Source: CBDUWP01 sp965370955 | Lineage (GTDB): Bacteria > Planctomycetota > Phycisphaerae > Sedimentisphaerales > Anaerobacaceae | Length of the DNA: 16,681 bases | NCBI GenBank assembly: GCA_965370955.1 | Contig: CBDUWP010000027.1 | Coordinates: forward strand, 1-16,681 | Direction of reading: 5' to 3' | In this document: one piece after another, positions 14,112 through 16,681 of the stretch | How the letters are laid out: each line of letters opens with the position of its first letter | Position numbering within the stretch: the stretch's first letter is position 1 | Notes under the pieces: generated by a model | What the model was told of the DNA's origin: nothing | Seen by the model: the letters and a program-made list of their open reading frames with translations, nothing else | The model's database searches: none | Translations under genes and position numbers: made by a program

Positions 14112-16475
14112 ATGGCAAAACATCAACAGAAAAACTTGTTTGCAATTGACGTTTCAGCTCAAAATGAGGCTCCAGAGCCTGATTGTCGTCATATTGTGCG
14201 TTTGGCTTTTGACGCCGGTGTTGACGGCGTATTTGACTATGCTGTCGAAGATGATTTATGGCCTATTTCGGTTGGTCAACGGGTTTTGGTTAGTTTTGGC
14301 CGCAGTAACAAAAAACAGATTGGGTTTTGCGTTGAATCTGCCGAAGCCGATTTCGCTTCTAAAAAAGGCCGCAAATTTCGACTTAAAAAGGTTCTTGCGA
14401 TTGTCGATAAGCAGCCGTTGATTGATGAGCAATTAATGTCATTGGCGAAATGGATTAGCCAATATTATGTTTGTCCGATCGGCCAAGTTTTGTCTGCGAT
14501 GGTTCCAGCCGCTGTGAAAAAAAATATTGGAGTCCAAAAAAACAAATTTGTATATCTTGCCACTTTAAATGACAAGTCTCTTAAGCTAACCAGCAAAAAA
14601 CAGATCATGATTGCCGCTACATTATCGGAAAATGGAGCTGATTGTGAAAAAAATGCTATGGAATTTCGTGCAGTCACGACATCGGTCGGTTGCACGGCAG
14701 CGCCGCTGAAAACGATGATTAAAAATGGCTACGTAAAAGTTGTCAATAAAATGGTGTTTAAATCTTTGCCGATTGTGCCGGAAAACATGGCCATTGACGA
14801 TACAGATATAACATTAAATGATGACCAAATAAAAACGATGGCCCATATAAATGGTTCGATTGACAAGGGTGATTTTGACGTGACATTGCTGCACGGCGTG
14901 ACTGATAGCGGCAAGACCGAGATCTATATTAGAGCCATTGAACATGTCATAAAAAAGGGTAAGACTGCGATAATCATGCTGCCGGAAATAGCGATTACTG
15001 CTCAAACAGTTCAGCGATTCAGTCGGCGTTTTGACCAGATAGCGGTCATGCACTCGTCACTTACCGCTGCCCAGCGAAACGCTCAGTGGCAGAAAATTAA
15101 ATCTGGTGACGCTGATGTTGTGATAGGTGCTCGATCAGCTATATTTGCGCCGCTGGCCAATCTTGGCCTGATTGTCGTGGATGAGGAGCATGAATCGAGC
15201 TATAAGCAGGATACGGTTCCTCGCTATCATGGGCGTGACGTTGCTATTAAGCGGGCTCATTTGGAGAAGGCCTGCTGCATTTTGGGTTCAGCCACGCCGT
15301 CAGTTGAAACGATAGTCAATTGTCGAAATAAAAAACATTTTACCAAGATTGATTTGCCGAAAAGGGTGAACGATTTGCCAATGCCGGAAATGATTTTGAT
15401 CGATTTAGCAAACCAAACGGACAAGCGATCACAAGGTTTGATAAGTGATGAGCTGGCGATAGCTTTGCATGAGGCGATGGCTAAAAATCAGCAAGCCATT
15501 TTATTGCTAAATCGCAGGGGCTATAGCAGTGTAATTTATTGTCCTAGCTGTAAACATACGCTTCATTGCAAAAATTGTGATGTCACCTTGACTTTTCATA
15601 AAGCTAAATCGCCGATCAAAGCTGGGATTAAATCAATTTCCGGCCGCAACCTCAAACCCGGCACAGCCCAATGTCACTATTGCCAAGCTAAAACCCTAGT
15701 GACAGATAAATGTCCGGTTTGCAGTAAGAAGATGATTATGATAGGGCTCGGCTCACAGAAATTGGAAGAAGAATTAAACCGGCTCTTGCCAAAGGCTAAT
15801 ATAGCTCGCGTTGATAGCGACTCAATGCAAAAAAATGATTATCATAAATTGTTAGCTGATTTTGCTAGCGGCAAAATAGATATTTTAGCAGGGACGCAGA
15901 TTTTGGCCAAGGGCTTGCATTTTCCCAATGTCACCGTAGTCGGGATCGTCAGTGCTGATACATGTCTATCGATTCCAGATTTCAGAGCTTCGGAGCGGAC
16001 ATTCCAACTGATTTCACAAGTTGCAGGCAGAGCTGGCCGCTCTAATAAAAAAGGGCGTGTATTTGTTCAAACCCTAATGGCGGATCAGCCGGCGATAGTT
16101 CAAGCTGTGGCGAATGATTTCGAGCAGTTTATGGATTTGGAGATTAAATTGCGAGCTGAGTGCAATCTGCCGCCGTTTTGCCGTATGGCAGTTGTTATTT
16201 TAAGTGATGAAAATTACGACCGGCTTGGAGCTGCCGCCGAGCGACTGAAAAATCGCATATACGACATGATTCATGATTATTCGATAGATGTTACGCTGGC
16301 AGGCCCGATGGACGCTCCAATCAGCCGTCTGCATCGACTTTACAGAATGCACATTATTTTACAATCAAAGGATACAACAGCCATTCAAAAACTTTTTTAT
16401 CACTTGAGAAATGCAGGCTGCTTAGCTTCTAGCGTAAGAACAGTTGTCGATGTCGATCCTGTGACCATTTTCTAG
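14112..16475 (+). CDS. priA: Primosomal replication restart helicase PriA
   Basis: A 3'-to-5' helicase that reloads the replisome at stalled forks. Counted from the ATG at 14112 it has 787 residues. The N-terminal fork-binding part begins near HIVRLAFDAG (about 27). Walker A is GVTDSGKT (262-269), the Walker B box DEEH (357-360), and motif III GSATPSVE. Eight zinc-binding cysteines lie at 477, 480, 486, 489, 521, 524, 534 and 537. The C-terminal helicase motifs are AGTQILAKG and QVAGRAGR. Between the second and third cysteine pairs there are 31 residues, where about 15 are usual, giving a basic insertion. An in-frame TTG at 14088 would add eight residues. The ATG is preferred, but neither start has a good Shine-Dalgarno site. 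The gene is divergent from uvrB and converges on the next gene with a 5-bp gap. Confidence 0.95.
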   Translation: MAKHQQKNLFAIDVSAQNEAPEPDCRHIVRLAFDAGVDGVFDYAVEDDLWPISVGQRVLVSFGRSNKKQIGFCVESAEADFASKKGRKFRLKKVLAIVDKQPLIDEQLMSLAKWISQYYVCPIGQVLSAMVPAAVKKNIGVQKNKFVYLATLNDKSLKLTSKKQIMIAATLSENGADCEKNAMEFRAVTTSVGCTAAPLKTMIKNGYVKVVNKMVFKSLPIVPENMAIDDTDITLNDDQIKTMAHINGSIDKGDFDVTLLHGVTDSGKTEIYIRAIEHVIKKGKTAIIMLPEIAITAQTVQRFSRRFDQIAVMHSSLTAAQRNAQWQKIKSGDADVVIGARSAIFAPLANLGLIVVDEEHESSYKQDTVPRYHGRDVAIKRAHLEKACCILGSATPSVETIVNCRNKKHFTKIDLPKRVNDLPMPEMILIDLANQTDKRSQGLISDELAIALHEAMAKNQQAILLLNRRGYSSVIYCPSCKHTLHCKNCDVTLTFHKAKSPIKAGIKSISGRNLKPGTAQCHYCQAKTLVTDKCPVCSKKMIMIGLGSQKLEEELNRLLPKANIARVDSDSMQKNDYHKLLADFASGKIDILAGTQILAKGLHFPNVTVVGIVSADTCLSIPDFRASERTFQLISQVAGRAGRSNKKGRVFVQTLMADQPAIVQAVANDFEQFMDLEIKLRAECNLPPFCRMAVVILSDENYDRLGAAAERLKNRIYDMIHDYSIDVTLAGPMDAPISRLHRLYRMHIILQSKDTTAIQKLFYHLRNAGCLASSVRTVVDVDPVTIF

Positions 16476-16480
16476 ATTGT

Positions 16481-16681
16481 TTACTTAATCTTCATATCAT
16501 AGGCTCGATAGAGCAGCTCTAAAAATTGTTCTTTATCCTCTTTTTCCTGTTGTACTTCGCTTAGCAAAATGTGATTTTTATAGACCTTTTCATCGGTAAA
16601 TTTAGCTTCGGTTTGTTCTATTTCTTTTTCGGTTTGGATGATTTTATTCTGTGGACAGTAATTAATACAGGCATTACATAA
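16481..16681 (-). CDS. C-terminal part of an iron-sulfur (ferredoxin-like) protein, 5' end outside window
   Basis: An open minus-strand frame enters from the right edge and stops at TAA (16483-16481), giving 66 residues. It begins LCNACINYCPQNKI, the second half of a bacterial 4Fe-4S ferredoxin motif (CxxCxxxCP). A long charged helical tail follows, rich in Glu, Lys and Gln, ending LYRAYDMKIK. CxACINYCP resembles flavodoxin-ferredoxin (EFR1-type) proteins and other 4Fe-4S electron carriers. The fold upstream of the cluster is not visible, so the family cannot be fixed. The tail replaces the usual short ferredoxin end and may be a coiled coil. It converges on priA. Confidence 0.7.
   Translation of the reverse strand, partial: LCNACINYCPQNKIIQTEKEIEQTEAKFTDEKVYKNHILLSEVQQEKEDKEQFLELLYRAYDMKIK

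Noticed and set aside
16510..16520. Palindrome AGAGC-A-GCTCT just past priA
   Set aside because: It lies inside the coding sequence of the iron-sulfur protein and has a one-base loop with no T-tract after it on the + strand. It is probably codon-driven.

Overview
The window is a housekeeping stretch of a bacterial chromosome, moderately AT-rich by eye, with eight complete genes and a gene fragment at each edge. The set includes a B12-dependent class II ribonucleotide reductase, a bacterial CPSF73-like nuclease, a UvrC without its C-terminal helix-hairpin-helix module, and a BirA without a DNA-binding domain. Together these are reminiscent of Planctomycetota (Phycisphaerae-like lineages) or a related group. 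That is a low-confidence inference from gene style, because no rRNA or other phylogenetic marker was compared.

Layout. (1) 1-1715: the 3' end of an unrecognised + strand gene converges on a minus-strand beta-CASP ribonuclease. This is followed by the intrinsic terminator of the next gene. (2) 1766-5097: nrdJ on the minus strand, with a strong ribosome binding site, a good promoter and two tandem NrdR-like boxes in a 338-bp divergent spacer shared with uvrC. (3) 5098-8915: a short uvrC (+) converging on lon (-). (4) 8916-9421: a 506-bp gene-free spacer. It carries the lon promoter, repeated AACGAG half-sites, and about 210 nt rich in hairpins that looks like a structured RNA or a repeat element. 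(5) 9422-13968: a tight minus-strand cluster transcribed uvrB-nadC-birA-lipA. (6) 13969-14111: the divergent uvrB/priA promoter region. (7) 14112-16475: priA (+), converging on the end of a minus-strand iron-sulfur protein cut by the window edge.

Functionally the window combines genome maintenance (uvrB, uvrC, priA, nrdJ), protein and RNA quality control (lon, beta-CASP RNase) and cofactor supply (nadC for NAD, birA for biotin attachment, lipA for lipoyl cofactor). uvrB and uvrC lie about 5.5 kb apart but share an identical 11-bp extended -10 promoter core.

I see no CRISPR array, tRNA, rRNA, phage or autonomous transposon. The signals least explained by ordinary annotation are the hairpin-rich segment upstream of lon, a roughly fourfold excess of the hexamer GTGACA/TGTCAC that is absent across the lon region, and the truncated UvrC.
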